The notes under the pieces were generated by a model, which was not told where the DNA came from, did no database searches, and saw only the letters and a program-made list of their open reading frames with translations. Below are positions 1 to 6,303 of a DNA stretch of 23,120 nucleotides, in pieces. Positions within the stretch are counted from its first letter, which is position 1; every line of letters begins with the position of its first letter. Made by a program: the position numbers and the translations under genes. The DNA comes from a virus: the IMG/VR virus record IMGVR_UViG_3300021356_000180, positions 1 through 23,120 of that record; one strand, written 5' to 3'.

Positions 1-2
1 AA

Positions 3-695
3 GAATATAATGTACAAAGTAAAAATCCAAAGGGTTCTGTCCATAAGATACGCAGTATAGTAGATATAGACTTTAGTCAAGGTACATGGCTCATATTAGC
101 AAGAAATAAATTATTCCTGCCGTACTTTGAACAACAACTAATAAAGCGTAACATACTATTTATATCTAGTAATGAAGACTCAATGTTCAATGAGAAACAA
201 GTACACTACATAAAAGTATGGAACAAGCTGCGTCGTGGTTACAAGATACCAGTGTCAGAACTCAAAGTATTGTATCGTGACTATCTACCTTCTGGTAAAG
301 TAGTAGCTCGTGGATCTAAAAACCTCATGGATACAATGCCTGACCAAGAGATGTTTGACAAGAATGAGCTATGTGATAAGTTTGGACTCAGAACAACTAC
401 TGAATGGTATAATGTATTTAGACTACCAGACACAACAAAACGAATTTTAATGGACGCCTACAAGAATGGCGAACTAGATAAAACAACAAACATAGAAATA
501 ACAACTATTCACTCATCTAAAGGTAGAGAGGCAGACAATGTGATTGTATTACCTGATATGACACCAGTCAGCTACCACGTACTACAGAAAGATCCAGACA
601 ACGAACACCGTGTGTTCTATGTTGCTGCTACTCGTGCCAAAGAAAATTTATATATCCATTCACCACTAACAGATAAATTCTATACCTTACCATGA
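3..695 (+). CDS. UvrD/Rep-like superfamily 1 DNA helicase, C-terminal part (5' truncated by window edge)
   Basis: The reading frame is open from the first bases of the window. The ATG at 183 is therefore internal, and the true start lies upstream. The visible 230 residues match the second RecA-like domain of UvrD/PcrA helicases. A motif IV-like stretch (WLILARN) lies at visible residues 29-35. Motif V (TTIHSSKGREADNVIV) begins about residue 167. Motif VI (RVFYVAATRAKENLY) begins about residue 203 and contains the arginine that contacts ATP. Such enzymes unwind DNA from a single-stranded tail and act in repair, recombination or replication restart. The Walker A half is outside the window. The stop overlaps the start of the SNF2 helicase by 4 nt (ATGA), so the two are probably co-translated. 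The family call is firm; the role in this phage is inferred. Confidence 0.88.
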   Translation, partial: EYNVQSKNPKGSVHKIRSIVDIDFSQGTWLILARNKLFLPYFEQQLIKRNILFISSNEDSMFNEKQVHYIKVWNKLRRGYKIPVSELKVLYRDYLPSGKVVARGSKNLMDTMPDQEMFDKNELCDKFGLRTTTEWYNVFRLPDTTKRILMDAYKNGELDKTTNIEITTIHSSKGREADNVIVLPDMTPVSYHVLQKDPDNEHRVFYVAATRAKENLYIHSPLTDKFYTLP

Positions 696-2092
696 ATTAT
701 AAAACAGAACCACTATCACACCAAAAGACAGCAACCGAACGATTCGTAGACGAAGAGTACGGTGCATTGTTCTGCGAAATGGGTACTGGCAAGACTAAGA
801 TTATTCTTGACATTACACAAAATGCAAAGAAACCAGTCAATGTACTAGTTGTTGCACCCAATGGTCTACATCATAACTGGGGACGCAACGAGATACCAAA
901 GCATTGTGAAAGCACAGATGTATACTGCTGGAACGGTACACCTTCTAGTAGAAAGCGTACAAAAGAAATAGAACGCTTTTTTAACAAAGAGTCATACAAC
1001 AAGTTCTTTCTTATCAATGTAGAAGCATTGCGTACAAAGTCTGGCTTTGATTATGCACTTGCATTCCTAGTAGGTGGTAATGGCAATGAACGACACATCA
1101 TTATTGATGAGTCTACTTGTATTAAGAATCCTAAGGCACAACAAACAAAAGCTGTTATGCGTCTAGCACAACACGCTGAGCGTAGATGGATTCTTAATGG
1201 TACACCTATTACACAAGGTCCTCTGGATCTGTACAGTCAGTGTAGATTCTTACACAAAGATGCATTACCATATCCTACATACACATCATTCAAACATCAG
1301 TTTGCTGTAGAACAAACAATGACTATGGGTAATCGTGCATTTAGTAAGGTAGTTGGTTACAAGAACTTAGATGAACTTACAAAGATACTTGAGCCATTCA
1401 GCCTAAGACTAGAAAAGAAAGACTGTCTAGACTTACCAGATAAGACATTCAACAGAGTGTATGTAGAACTTACACCAGAACAAGAGCGTGTATACAAAGG
1501 TATCAAAGAAGATTGTATTGCACTACTAGATGGTGAGCTAGTCACAACTACTATTGCACTTACAAAAATTGTAAAGCTGCACCAGATACTAACTGGGTTT
1601 GTCATTACAGATGGTGAGACTGTTGTTAACTTACAGAACAATAGAATCAACATACTTAAGCAACTAGCAGAAACAACCACACCTATGGTCGTCTTCTGTG
1701 CATACAAACACAATGTAAAACAAATTAAAGATGCATTGTCAGACTTCAAGGTTGTAACTTACACTGGTGAAGACTCATCACAACAAAAGACAGAAGCTGT
1801 GGACAGTTTCCAAAATGGTGAAGCAGATATATTTGTTGGTACAAGTGCAGCCGCTAAGGGCTTGACATTGACCAGGGCGTCCACTATGGTCTACTACAGT
1901 AATAATTATAGTCTAGAAACCAGACTACAATCACAAGATAGAATACACCGTATTGGACAAGACAACAAATGTACATACATAGACCTCGTTGTGCCTAACA
2001 GTATAGATGAAGCAATTTTAAAAAGATTAGAGGAAAAGAAAGAACTATCCAACGAAGTTCTGGATGACCTCATAGACATTATCAAACAATGA
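692..2092 (+). CDS. SNF2-type DEAD-like superfamily 2 helicase/ATPase
   Basis: This 466-residue protein contains the complete two-domain motor of the SNF2/Rad54 group. Motif I (GTGKT) is at residues 31-35 and motif Ia-like VVAPNGLHHNW at about 53-63. Motif II is DEST at 139-142, in place of the usual DEAH/DEGH. Motif III (LNGTP) is at 168-172. Motif V (VGTSAAAKGLTLT) starts at 382, and motif VI (QSQDRIHRIGQ) at 413-423 is the classic SNF2 signature. There are no accessory domains, so it is a minimal DNA translocase rather than a chromatin remodeller. Phage proteins of this type are thought to act in replication, recombination or fork remodelling; no specific role can be read here. It overlaps both neighbours by 4 nt and has no recognisable ribosome binding site, which supports coupled translation. 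Confidence 0.92.
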   Translation: MNYKTEPLSHQKTATERFVDEEYGALFCEMGTGKTKIILDITQNAKKPVNVLVVAPNGLHHNWGRNEIPKHCESTDVYCWNGTPSSRKRTKEIERFFNKESYNKFFLINVEALRTKSGFDYALAFLVGGNGNERHIIIDESTCIKNPKAQQTKAVMRLAQHAERRWILNGTPITQGPLDLYSQCRFLHKDALPYPTYTSFKHQFAVEQTMTMGNRAFSKVVGYKNLDELTKILEPFSLRLEKKDCLDLPDKTFNRVYVELTPEQERVYKGIKEDCIALLDGELVTTTIALTKIVKLHQILTGFVITDGETVVNLQNNRINILKQLAETTTPMVVFCAYKHNVKQIKDALSDFKVVTYTGEDSSQQKTEAVDSFQNGEADIFVGTSAAAKGLTLTRASTMVYYSNNYSLETRLQSQDRIHRIGQDNKCTYIDLVVPNSIDEAILKRLEEKKELSNEVLDDLIDIIKQ

Positions 2093-3060
2093 CAAAAACA
2101 GACACAGTAAAAAAATATATACACAAGTACCCTAAACATGGTAATCGTACCATTGCTCAACTTGTTGTTAAAGAACACCCTAATCTATTTCCAACTTTAG
2201 ATGCTGCACGTTCCTGTGTACGACGCATACGAGGCAACATCGGTAAGTCAAAACTTCATCATTCAGATCCAGAACTTAGAAAACCCAATGGCAAAGCAGG
2301 TGAATACAAACTACCTAAATCACTCAACAAAAAGAAATCTATCGTTAAGATCCCTGATGGGACTACTCTCATCTTGTCTGATGTGCATGTTCCTTATCAC
2401 GACGTGGATGCTTTGGAGTGTGCTCTTAGCCATATTGAAAATCCTACAAACATTGTTCTCAATGGTGATGCGGTAGATTTCTTTGCTGTCAGTCGTTGGG
2501 ACAAGGATCCTGATGCTCGTGACTTAGCTGGTGAACTACAAGCTAGTCGTCAGTTCCTTATGCATCTAAGAGAAAGATTTCCAGAAACTAATATATTTTT
2601 CAAGATTGGTAACCACGAAGAACGTTGGGAAACATACCTGTGGCGTAAAGCTCCAGAGATATGTGGTGTACCAGACTTTAAACTTTCAAAGCTACTTCGC
2701 TTTGAGGAATTGGGTATAGAGGAGATCGGAGGTCGTCAGCTTGCAAAAGCTGGCGGTCTTTGGATCTTACACGGTCACGAGTTCCCAGGAGCTTTTGACC
2801 CTGTTAACTTTGCTCGTACCTTACAAGTGAAAACAGGATGTTGTACCATCGCTGGTCACAAGCATAAAACCAGTCAGCATTCCGTCAGGCGGATGAATGA
2901 CGATACGGTCAGTTGCTGGTCCATCGGCTGTCTCTGTGATCTTGATCCTGACTATATGCCTGTGAATCAATGGAACCTCGGCTTCGCTGTAGTCACCCAC
3001 AAAGGCAAAAAATTCAGCGTGGACAATTACAGGATTGTTGATGGAGAAGCCCACCGTTAA
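2089..3060 (+). CDS. Calcineurin-like metallophosphoesterase with a basic N-terminal extension
   Basis: This 323-residue protein has the full metal-binding motif set of the calcineurin-like phosphoesterase fold: SDVH (D98, H100), NGD (G126, D127), GNHEE (N175, H176), HGH (H228, H230) and AGHKH (H257, H259). The family hydrolyses phosphomono- or diesters with two metal ions; substrates range from nucleotides to DNA ends and phosphoproteins. About 90 residues precede the domain. Residues 1-55 are basic and helical in character and could be a DNA-binding helix-turn-helix, but I cannot confirm that. The gene overlaps the SNF2 gene by 4 nt, which suggests DNA processing. Its TAA stop overlaps the stop of the opposing fibre gene. 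Base composition rises to about 50-55 percent G+C in the last 240 bases, unlike the rest of the gene. Confidence 0.9.
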   Translation: MTKTDTVKKYIHKYPKHGNRTIAQLVVKEHPNLFPTLDAARSCVRRIRGNIGKSKLHHSDPELRKPNGKAGEYKLPKSLNKKKSIVKIPDGTTLILSDVHVPYHDVDALECALSHIENPTNIVLNGDAVDFFAVSRWDKDPDARDLAGELQASRQFLMHLRERFPETNIFFKIGNHEERWETYLWRKAPEICGVPDFKLSKLLRFEELGIEEIGGRQLAKAGGLWILHGHEFPGAFDPVNFARTLQVKTGCCTIAGHKHKTSQHSVRRMNDDTVSCWSIGCLCDLDPDYMPVNQWNLGFAVVTHKGKKFSVDNYRIVDGEAHR

Positions 3061-3695
3061 TTATCTGTTAGTTTAAAAATTGATAAGTGTACTGCACCAT
3101 AACCTGTAGAACCACCAGAACCTGGACCACCCCAAATTCTTTCAACTGTACAATAAAGACTTCCTGCACCCCTTATTTGTACTAAAGAGGTACCAGCATT
3201 ATCAACGCCATAATCAATAATCATTTCCCCTGCGTTAAAATATGAGCCTCCAGTAGTCTTATAATAAAACTTAAGTCGGCAATTTTTACCACTTGCAAGA
3301 GATACTGATATTTGATAATGACCTGTGGGTAAAGTAAAAGTACCATTAGATTCAGTTATACCTATATTTTCCTGTGAAGAAATACCCCAATTAGTAAGTG
3401 TACTTGCACCAACAGCACCACTAAAACTTTTGTAAGCTGAATACCAAGGTATGTTAGGTTTAAAGTTTGCAACCGCTTGTGTTGAAGGTACTGTTGTATT
3501 ATTTGGTGAGTTAAGGTTAGTTGCTATATCAGAAGTGCCTATCTTATCATCCAATGCAGTCTGAATACCTTGACTTGTTACAGCCTTAGTACTTGATGAA
3601 TCAGGTGCTGTGTCTATATTATTAAGATGAGCTAATGATTTTTCAATAGCTAAATCAACATCTGATCCTGAATAATTTAAATTATATTGTGTCAT
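3057..3695 (-). CDS. Fibre-like protein, third of three tandem paralogues
   Basis: This 212-residue protein is the last gene of the minus-strand late operon. Its first 80 residues (MTQYNLNYSGSDVD, then AIEK, DTAP, TKAVTSQGI and TVPSTQAV) are clearly related to the N-terminal regions of the next two genes upstream. The C-terminal 120 residues are unrelated in sequence, rich in Gly, Ser and aromatics, and beta-like (GHYQISVSLASG, LKFYYKTTGG, LSIFKL). They resemble the C1q/TNF-like jelly-roll heads often seen at the tips of phage fibres. I infer a short fibre or receptor-binding accessory whose shared N-terminus docks to the virion and whose head varies. Its start overlaps the preceding stop as ATGA. 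Its stop overlaps that of the opposing phosphoesterase gene. The exact binding partner is unknown. Confidence 0.6.
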   Translation of the reverse strand: MTQYNLNYSGSDVDLAIEKSLAHLNNIDTAPDSSSTKAVTSQGIQTALDDKIGTSDIATNLNSPNNTTVPSTQAVANFKPNIPWYSAYKSFSGAVGASTLTNWGISSQENIGITESNGTFTLPTGHYQISVSLASGKNCRLKFYYKTTGGSYFNAGEMIIDYGVDNAGTSLVQIRGAGSLYCTVERIWGGPGSGGSTGYGAVHLSIFKLTDN

Positions 3696-4237
3696 GATAA
3701 TGCTTTAAAATAAACTCTTTCTGTACTTGTCTCTCCACTAAAGGTTACACTCCAAGCTCCTCCATTAGATATTGCTATAGGTGGTATAGCTCTGGGAATA
3801 TTATTACCACCCTGACTAGTTTTGTATGTAATACCTTCAACAACAGCAGTAGCAAATCCATCTTCCTCGTTATCATTTCCTCTAAATGAGAATACTATAA
3901 ATCCATCACTTGTTGCAGTTCCACTTGCATTACTTTGATTACTTGCTAAGGTAGTAAAACCAGATGCAAAACTTTTTGTATTAGCATCAACATAGTCTTT
4001 CACTGCAGCAGCACTTGGAACTTTTGTATCTACATCATTAGCTGCAATAGTCTGTGTCTCTGTAACAATGTCTGATGTGTTTATCTTAGCATTTACTGCT
4101 GTGTATATACCATCACTATTTACAACTTTGTTACTACCTTGTTGTGGAGCTGTGTCTAAACCAACAACATGTACACGAGCCTTTTCAATAGCCTCGTTTA
4201 TCTGTACTCCTGTAAATGGTAAATTGTATTGTGTCAT
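3692..4237 (-). CDS. Fibre-like protein, second of three tandem paralogues
   Basis: This 181-residue protein shares the N-terminal module of its neighbours: MTQYNLPFTGVQINEAIEKA, then LDTAPQQGS, KVVNSDGIYTAV, INTSDIV and VPSAAAVKDYVD. The last 85 residues differ from both paralogues and look like a small beta-sandwich (SFASGFTTLASN, GFIVFSFRG, AWSVTFSGETSTERVYFKAL). The shared region probably forms a trimeric stalk or attachment segment and the C-terminal part a variable head, by analogy with other phage fibre proteins. It follows the first paralogue by one base and overlaps the third by 4 nt. I see no Shine-Dalgarno sequence, so translation is likely coupled. Confidence 0.6.
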   Translation of the reverse strand: MTQYNLPFTGVQINEAIEKARVHVVGLDTAPQQGSNKVVNSDGIYTAVNAKINTSDIVTETQTIAANDVDTKVPSAAAVKDYVDANTKSFASGFTTLASNQSNASGTATSDGFIVFSFRGNDNEEDGFATAVVEGITYKTSQGGNNIPRAIPPIAISNGGAWSVTFSGETSTERVYFKALS

Positions 4238-4238
4238 A

Positions 4239-4940
4239 TTATAAATGCTTGATTATAGTAACAGTAACTTCTTTCCAAAAAACAGTAAAAGTGTATGATG
4301 AATTAGAGTAGCTATAATTTAAGTCAATTCTAGCAAATGACTCCCTAGATGTATCATAAGTATTAATACACCTATTAAGACTAATTCTTTTATATTGATC
4401 GTCTGGTGGTGAGCCAGTATTATTAGGACGATTAGCTATTCGAATTTGTGGATTTTCAACAGTGTTGTGGTGATTAGCAGTCCACGTTAAACCTCTAAAA
4501 TACCAATTAGAAGCAAACCCTTGAGAGCCAACATACAAACCTGAAAATAAAATAGTGTAAATACCGTTTGCTGCAAGGGTTATTGTAGTGCCATTAGTAG
4601 AAGCAAAATTCTGAGGATCCGATGCTTCAGATAAAGTATTAAGATTAAATGTACCTGTGCCATTTCTAGTCACATTACCATCCGTTGCTGTAAAACGAGC
4701 TAAATTATAACCAGGACCTACATAGTCAACTATTGCTTGTGTTGTTGGGACTGATGTGTTATTAGGTGTATTAAGATTAGTAGCCAAAGAACCTTCTACC
4801 TTAGTATCTAATGCAGCTTTTATTCCCTCACTAGTAACCATCTTGGTACTAGGACTCTGCGGAGAAAGGTCAGGACTTACCACTCTAGTAAGCCCATCAC
4901 GTACCTCATTTCCACTGAATGGTAAATTATAATCAGTCAT
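4239..4940 (-). CDS. Fibre-like protein, first of three tandem paralogues
   Basis: This 233-residue protein is the first and longest of the trio in transcription order. Its N-terminus (MTDYNLPFSGNEVRDGL, then LSPQSPSTKMVTSEGIKAAL, LATNLNTPNNTSVPTTQAI) aligns with the other two. The ATNLN-PNNT-VP-TQA segment is nearly the same as in the third paralogue. The C-terminal 150 residues contain alternating hydrophobic beta strands (GIYTILFSGLYVG, SYTFTVFWKEVTVTII) of the kind found in C1q-like fibre heads. Its ATG directly abuts the TAA of the upstream basic-protein gene (TAAATG). A GGAAG about 7 nt before the ATG is a weak possible ribosome binding site. Function as a receptor-binding or decoration fibre is inferred from composition and position only. 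Confidence 0.6.
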   Translation of the reverse strand: MTDYNLPFSGNEVRDGLTRVVSPDLSPQSPSTKMVTSEGIKAALDTKVEGSLATNLNTPNNTSVPTTQAIVDYVGPGYNLARFTATDGNVTRNGTGTFNLNTLSEASDPQNFASTNGTTITLAANGIYTILFSGLYVGSQGFASNWYFRGLTWTANHHNTVENPQIRIANRPNNTGSPPDDQYKRISLNRCINTYDTSRESFARIDLNYSYSNSSYTFTVFWKEVTVTIIKHL

Positions 4941-5180
4941 TTAGCACTTCCACTTTCTAAGGGCTAACGCTTTACGAGTAGGACGCCCATTCTTATCTTT
5001 CATAGGTCCTTTGACCCCAGACATTCTAGCACAAAAAGATTTACGACGCTTCGCTGCTTTAGACCCACGCTTTACTTTACCAGTAACAGGAGCCTTGAGG
5101 TTCGCACCTTCTTTAGCTTTGAAGTATCTACGACCTGCGGCAGTTAAACCACCAGTCTTACTTTTGTGCTCTTTTCTCAT
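4941..5180 (-). CDS. Small cationic protein with SKTGGL and RKSFCARMSG motifs (DUF6321-like)
   Basis: This 79-residue protein has 27 Lys/Arg against 3 Asp/Glu. It contains SKTGGLTAAGR at residues 7-17, GANLKAPVTGK at 25-35, KRRKSFCARMSG at 44-55, and ends ALRKWKC. From memory this string of motifs recurs in marine phages and in large algal viruses, and it appears to correspond to DUF6321; I cannot search to confirm. Function is unknown. The charge and the late-operon position fit a nucleic-acid-binding virion component, but that is inference. The two cysteines (50 and 79) lie inside the conserved motifs. Its ATG shares a base with the stop of the upstream 70-residue gene (TAATG). Confidence 0.75.
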   Translation of the reverse strand: MRKEHKSKTGGLTAAGRRYFKAKEGANLKAPVTGKVKRGSKAAKRRKSFCARMSGVKGPMKDKNGRPTRKALALRKWKC

Positions 5181-5392
5181 TAGTACTTTAACTTCTTAAA
5201 GTCCTTAGTAGTCTCAGGTCCTTTCATACCTTGACCCTTGATCTTACCAAGTGATTTTTTCTTCTTCTTAAGTACATTACCTAAGAGTTGTAGTATTTTT
5301 GTTTTACTCATTTTTCCGTATTTTAATCCGTATTTGATTACACCTTTACCTCCGTAAAGATCTGCTAAAGGGTTGATTGGTGATTCTGGCAT
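5180..5392 (-). CDS. Small Lys-rich hypothetical protein
   Basis: This 70-residue protein has a neutral N-terminal third (MPESPINPLADLYGGKG) followed by a lysine-dominated body that includes a run of five lysines (LKKKKKS) and ends DFKKLKY. I recognise no domain. It lies inside the run of cationic mini-proteins and shares TAATG junctions on both sides. It has the best ribosome binding site in the window: AGGAGG eight bases before its ATG, inside the end of the upstream gene. That supports real and probably strong translation, and it favours this start over the internal ATG of MSKTK. Confidence 0.65.
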   Translation of the reverse strand: MPESPINPLADLYGGKGVIKYGLKYGKMSKTKILQLLGNVLKKKKKSLGKIKGQGMKGPETTKDFKKLKY

Positions 5393-5667
5393 TATGCGTT
5401 CCTCCTATTTGCTTTTACTCTTCTCGGCTTCCCTGCAGGCTGACCGATACGCTTCTTTTCTGCGATACGCTGACGCTTTTGCGATTCTGAAATCTCCGTT
5501 GCAGTCACAGGCGTCTTGCTTGTCACACGCTTTGATGGTCTGCAATATGGCGTTCCTCGCTTTTCGCCCTGTTGTCGTCCACAAGGCTTTCCAGAGCGGA
5601 CATCTACCCACTTCTCCTTGAACCACCTCTTCAGAGCTAGTCCCTTGGCTGTCTTCCGAACGCTCAT
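5392..5667 (-). CDS. Small basic protein with paired PCGR/YCRP cysteine motifs (DUF5872-like)
   Basis: This 91-residue protein begins MSVRKTAKGLALKRW. It carries the motif RWFKEKWVDV at residues 14-23, then PCGR at 28-31 and YCRP at 41-44, and a basic tail rich in KR pairs. The KWVD, PCGR and CRP arrangement matches what I remember as DUF5872, found in marine phages and algal viruses as small proteins or as parts of larger ones. Function is unknown; the two cysteines could bind a metal or form a disulphide. Base composition is about 50 percent G+C here, well above neighbouring genes. A second frame over the same DNA (down to 5405) is also open, but it lacks these motifs. The start is immediately after the stop of the 41-residue gene. 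Confidence 0.72.
   Translation of the reverse strand: MSVRKTAKGLALKRWFKEKWVDVRSGKPCGRQQGEKRGTPYCRPSKRVTSKTPVTATEISESQKRQRIAEKKRIGQPAGKPRRVKANRRNA
5401..5406 (-). promoter_or_regulatory. Strong Shine-Dalgarno sequence for the 70-residue gene
   Basis: On the minus strand the sequence reads AGGAGG, then eight bases, then ATG ending at 5390. It lies within the last codons of the upstream DUF5872-like gene. Most other starts in the window have no such purine block, which makes this one stand out. Confidence 0.7.
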
Positions 5668-5793
5668 TTAGCTCTTCGTCCCCCAATTCTTAGCTCCTTT
5701 CTTACGACATTTAGCTATAGCACCAGACGCATACGCACTAGGAAACACTCTGTACCGAGCTTTTACTTTCTTATAGCATGCGTCCTTAGCCAT
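5668..5793 (-). CDS. 41-residue protein with CYKKVKxRY and SAYASGAIAKCRK motif
   Basis: This gene is easily missed because it is so short. From ATG at 5793 to TAA at 5668 it encodes 41 residues. It starts MAKDACYKKVKARYRVFPSA, continues YASGAIAKCRKKGAKNWG and ends TKS. It fits exactly between its neighbours: the ATG shares one base with the upstream stop (TAATG), and the TAA directly abuts the next ATG. The CY(K/H)KVK-RY...PSAYASGA(L/I)-KCRK-GA-NWG pattern is one I remember from many marine phages and large algal viruses, often near DUF5872-type proteins. This cannot be verified here. The two cysteines (6 and 29) and the conserved aromatics suggest a compact fold despite the length. Function is unknown; it has 12 Lys/Arg against one Asp. 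Confidence 0.75.
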   Translation of the reverse strand: MAKDACYKKVKARYRVFPSAYASGAIAKCRKKGAKNWGTKS

Positions 5794-6110
5794 TAATTTC
5801 TTTTCTTTTTCTTATCGTATGTAAAGACTTGTTTCTGTCCTTTTTTCTCTTGGATTCTTTCTTGAACCCTTTGAGCTGCTGACTTAACACGTGTCTTAAC
5901 TTTCTTAGCTACTACAGGTGCTTGAGTTTTTACTTTCTTTACACCTTCTTTAGCTCCTTTAACAACAGCAGGGGCAATGACATCTTTGATTGCCTTGCCT
6001 TCCTTCTGTGCTTGTTTCTTAGCTAACTCAAGAGCTTTTTTAGCTGCTGGAGACAGAGCTTTACCGCCTGCCTTTGCTGCTTTTAATAATCCCATTAATA
6101 TTGACGACAT
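5793..6110 (-). CDS. Lys/Ala-rich histone H1-tail-like protein
   Basis: This 105-residue protein has about 26 Lys and 4 Arg against 7 acidic residues. It is dominated by Ala, Lys, Val and Pro patterns such as AAKAGGKALSPAAKKAL and APVVAKKVKTRVKSAAQR, and it ends YDKKKKRN. The composition resembles bacterial and eukaryotic H1-like tails, which bind DNA without sequence specificity. I recognise no defined domain. A short hydrophobic N-terminus (MSSILMGLL) precedes the basic part. It lies in the middle of the cationic mini-protein run. Binding or condensing DNA is a reasonable inference from composition; a low-complexity structural or membrane-active role is an alternative. Confidence 0.6.
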   Translation of the reverse strand: MSSILMGLLKAAKAGGKALSPAAKKALELAKKQAQKEGKAIKDVIAPAVVKGAKEGVKKVKTQAPVVAKKVKTRVKSAAQRVQERIQEKKGQKQVFTYDKKKKRN

Positions 6111-6113
6111 AAA

Positions 6114-6302
6114 TTATCTTTTCTTTCTAATTTTTTGTTTAATAAGTTTTTGTAAAATTTTCATTGGAAGTACCATGCCTTTTTTAGTGTTACTCATTTT
6201 TCCTAGCAACACAGATTCACCTTTAGCTCTTTTTTCCATTTGCATAATACCGTAACGATTACCATCCTTACGCATATTTGCTAATTGTTTAAGAGCGTTC
6301 AT
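6114..6302 (-). CDS. Small cationic hypothetical protein
   Basis: This 62-residue protein begins MNALKQLANMRKDGNRYG and ends with a very basic helix (LIKQKIRKKR). It has no acidic block and six methionines, including the start. I recognise no domain. It sits three bases before the next gene of the operon and one base after the previous one, with no Shine-Dalgarno sequence. It is real by context: a tight, co-directional, gap-free gene array. Its role is unknown. Confidence 0.55.
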   Translation of the reverse strand: MNALKQLANMRKDGNRYGIMQMEKRAKGESVLLGKMSNTKKGMVLPMKILQKLIKQKIRKKR

Positions 6303-6303
6303 G

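Noticed and set aside
1357-1749. 130-codon minus-strand open frame
   Set aside because: It lies wholly inside the SNF2 helicase gene on the other strand, has a low-complexity Ser/Val-rich product and no motif. It is a shadow frame.
3040-3100. Possible bidirectional terminator at the convergence point
   Set aside because: No stem with a following T-run could be drawn on either strand in this stretch.
5373-5621. 82-codon plus-strand frame in the mini-gene region
   Set aside because: It is antisense to two supported genes. Its hydrophobic, Cys-rich product is typical of the complement of Lys/Arg-rich coding DNA.
5405-5686. 93-codon minus-strand frame overlapping the DUF5872-like gene
   Set aside because: It lacks the KWVD/PCGR/CRP motifs, and its start lies inside the well-supported 41-codon gene. 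The other frame tiles exactly with its neighbours.
5977-6255. 92-codon plus-strand frame with membrane-like product
   Set aside because: It is antisense to the Lys-rich genes. AAG/AAA codons read backwards give Leu and Phe, which creates false hydrophobic proteins.
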